62,527 nt of DNA from Endozoicomonas numazuensis (GTDB taxonomy: Bacteria; Pseudomonadota; Gammaproteobacteria; Pseudomonadales; Endozoicomonadaceae), in contig NZ_JOKH01000003.1 of NCBI RefSeq assembly GCF_000722635.1, positions 449,301 to 511,827 of the forward strand, given 5' to 3'. Position numbers and translations under genes: made by a program. This document shows, in pieces, positions 61,945 through 62,527 of this stretch. Under the pieces are notes generated by a model. It ran no database searches. It was not told where the DNA came from and saw only the letters and a program-made list of their open reading frames with translations. Each line of letters begins with the position of its first letter. Position 1 is the first letter of the stretch.

Positions 61945-62527
61945 TCAATCGAGCTTCAGAGCTGATTGAATAGACTTCCAGGGAATGTATTTAAAGTTTT
62001 GAGGACTGGATGGCATATGATTTCTGCCATCCTGAACCACCAGCATACCTTCAGAGAAAACGCCTCCAAAGTTGGCACTACTGACATCCAAACCATCGGT
62101 TTCAGACGCTCCATCAATCCCTTTGGCAGCATTCAAACCCACACGGAATGAACCTCGGTAGGCATAAGGTTTTTCTGTATCGAAAACCGCATAACTGTCA
62201 TTACCCTGACTGGACACTACCAGGTAAGACTGTTGTTCCTGTGAGTAGACGGCCATCCCTTCGACATCGTCTACCAGCTGCCCACCGATTTTCGCTACAG
62301 GCTCCAACTTGACGCCATCATTATCGTTAGCTCCAATCACCCAGACACCCGCCCCTTCCTCACCCACAAACAACTGCTGAGTCGCTTCGTTGGCAACACA
62401 CCCTTCCGGCTGACTGTCAACTTTGAAGGTACGAACTTTGGTTCCAGAAATACGCATACCACGGACTTTAAGTTGGTATTGTTGATACGTACCATCCTTA
62501 TCATTGACGAAAACATCAATACGTCCT
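61945..62527 (-). CDS. beta-propeller phytase (3-phytase), 3' part
   Basis: The gene runs off the window; the visible 193 codons read without interruption from RIDVFVNDKDGTYQQYQLKV to the stop. Blocks VRTFKVDSQPEGCVANEATQQLFVGEEGAGVW, DDVEGMAVY, GSFRVG and IDGASETDGLDV are the calcium-binding propeller strands of BPP phytases, which release phosphate from phytate outside the cytoplasm. An internal ATG (62457) is not the start, because conserved sequence precedes it. Confidence 0.88.
   Translation of the reverse strand, partial: GRIDVFVNDKDGTYQQYQLKVRGMRISGTKVRTFKVDSQPEGCVANEATQQLFVGEEGAGVWVIGANDNDGVKLEPVAKIGGQLVDDVEGMAVYSQEQQSYLVVSSQGNDSYAVFDTEKPYAYRGSFRVGLNAAKGIDGASETDGLDVSSANFGGVFSEGMLVVQDGRNHMPSSPQNFKYIPWKSIQSALKLD

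Overview
The window comes from a Gram-negative gammaproteobacterium. It carries a System I cytochrome c maturation operon, periplasmic nitrate reductase, NarX/NarL, FleQ/FleN/FliA, an outer-membrane porin, an autotransporter and TrpR. The protein sequences, the load of dispersed palindromic repeats and several eukaryotic-like or effector-like proteins suggest a marine, animal-associated Oceanospirillales bacterium of the Endozoicomonas kind. That assignment is inference; no rRNA or other marker gene lies in the window.

Layout: 0-3.2 kb, an autotransporter and a palindromic repeat. 3.2-10.7 kb, a complete ccmABCDEFGHI operon (minus strand) with an FNR-type box upstream. 10.9-13.4 kb, narXL (minus), divergent from napFDABC (13.7-18.3 kb, plus) across a region with a NarL/NarP-type 7-2-7 site. 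These three units form one anaerobic respiration block: the sensor pair, the periplasmic nitrate reductase it probably controls, and the machinery that attaches haem to NapB and NapC. 18.4-23.2 kb, a rhodanese-like protein, then fliA, fleN and fleQ with no flagellar structural genes. 23.2-28.3 kb, an accessory island with a decayed superfamily-1 helicase, then a RecQ helicase-phosphoribosyltransferase fusion translationally coupled to a DprA-like gene, a candidate defence module. 28.4-34.3 kb, an OprO/P-type porin, a small acidic exported protein and hrpA. 35-48 kb, lipid enzymes (fadD, a lipase-like hydrolase, a MaoC hydratase), a serine hydrolase, an M14 carboxypeptidase and several unrecognised proteins, including one with a U-box-like N-terminus. 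48-52.6 kb, a 1517-residue PEP-synthase-like protein with large unassigned flanks. 52.8-56 kb, an IS3 remnant and an amino-acid ABC transporter. 56-62.5 kb, a pepsin-like pseudogene, a PhoX-type phosphatase, a holin-IV-type membrane protein, trpR overlapping a broken aromatic amino-acid permease, and the 3' part of a beta-propeller phytase.

The most pervasive unexplained structure is a 168-bp non-coding palindromic element (MITE-like). It has six full-length copies, one internal-deletion copy and several solo ends. The ends carry CTAG-like tetranucleotides, and an internal stem shows paired compensatory changes between copies. A second palindromic repeat is present twice, one copy interrupted by the 168-bp element, and a REP-type palindrome is present three times. 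Three unrelated genes carry in-frame 15-nt tandem repeats at their 5' ends.
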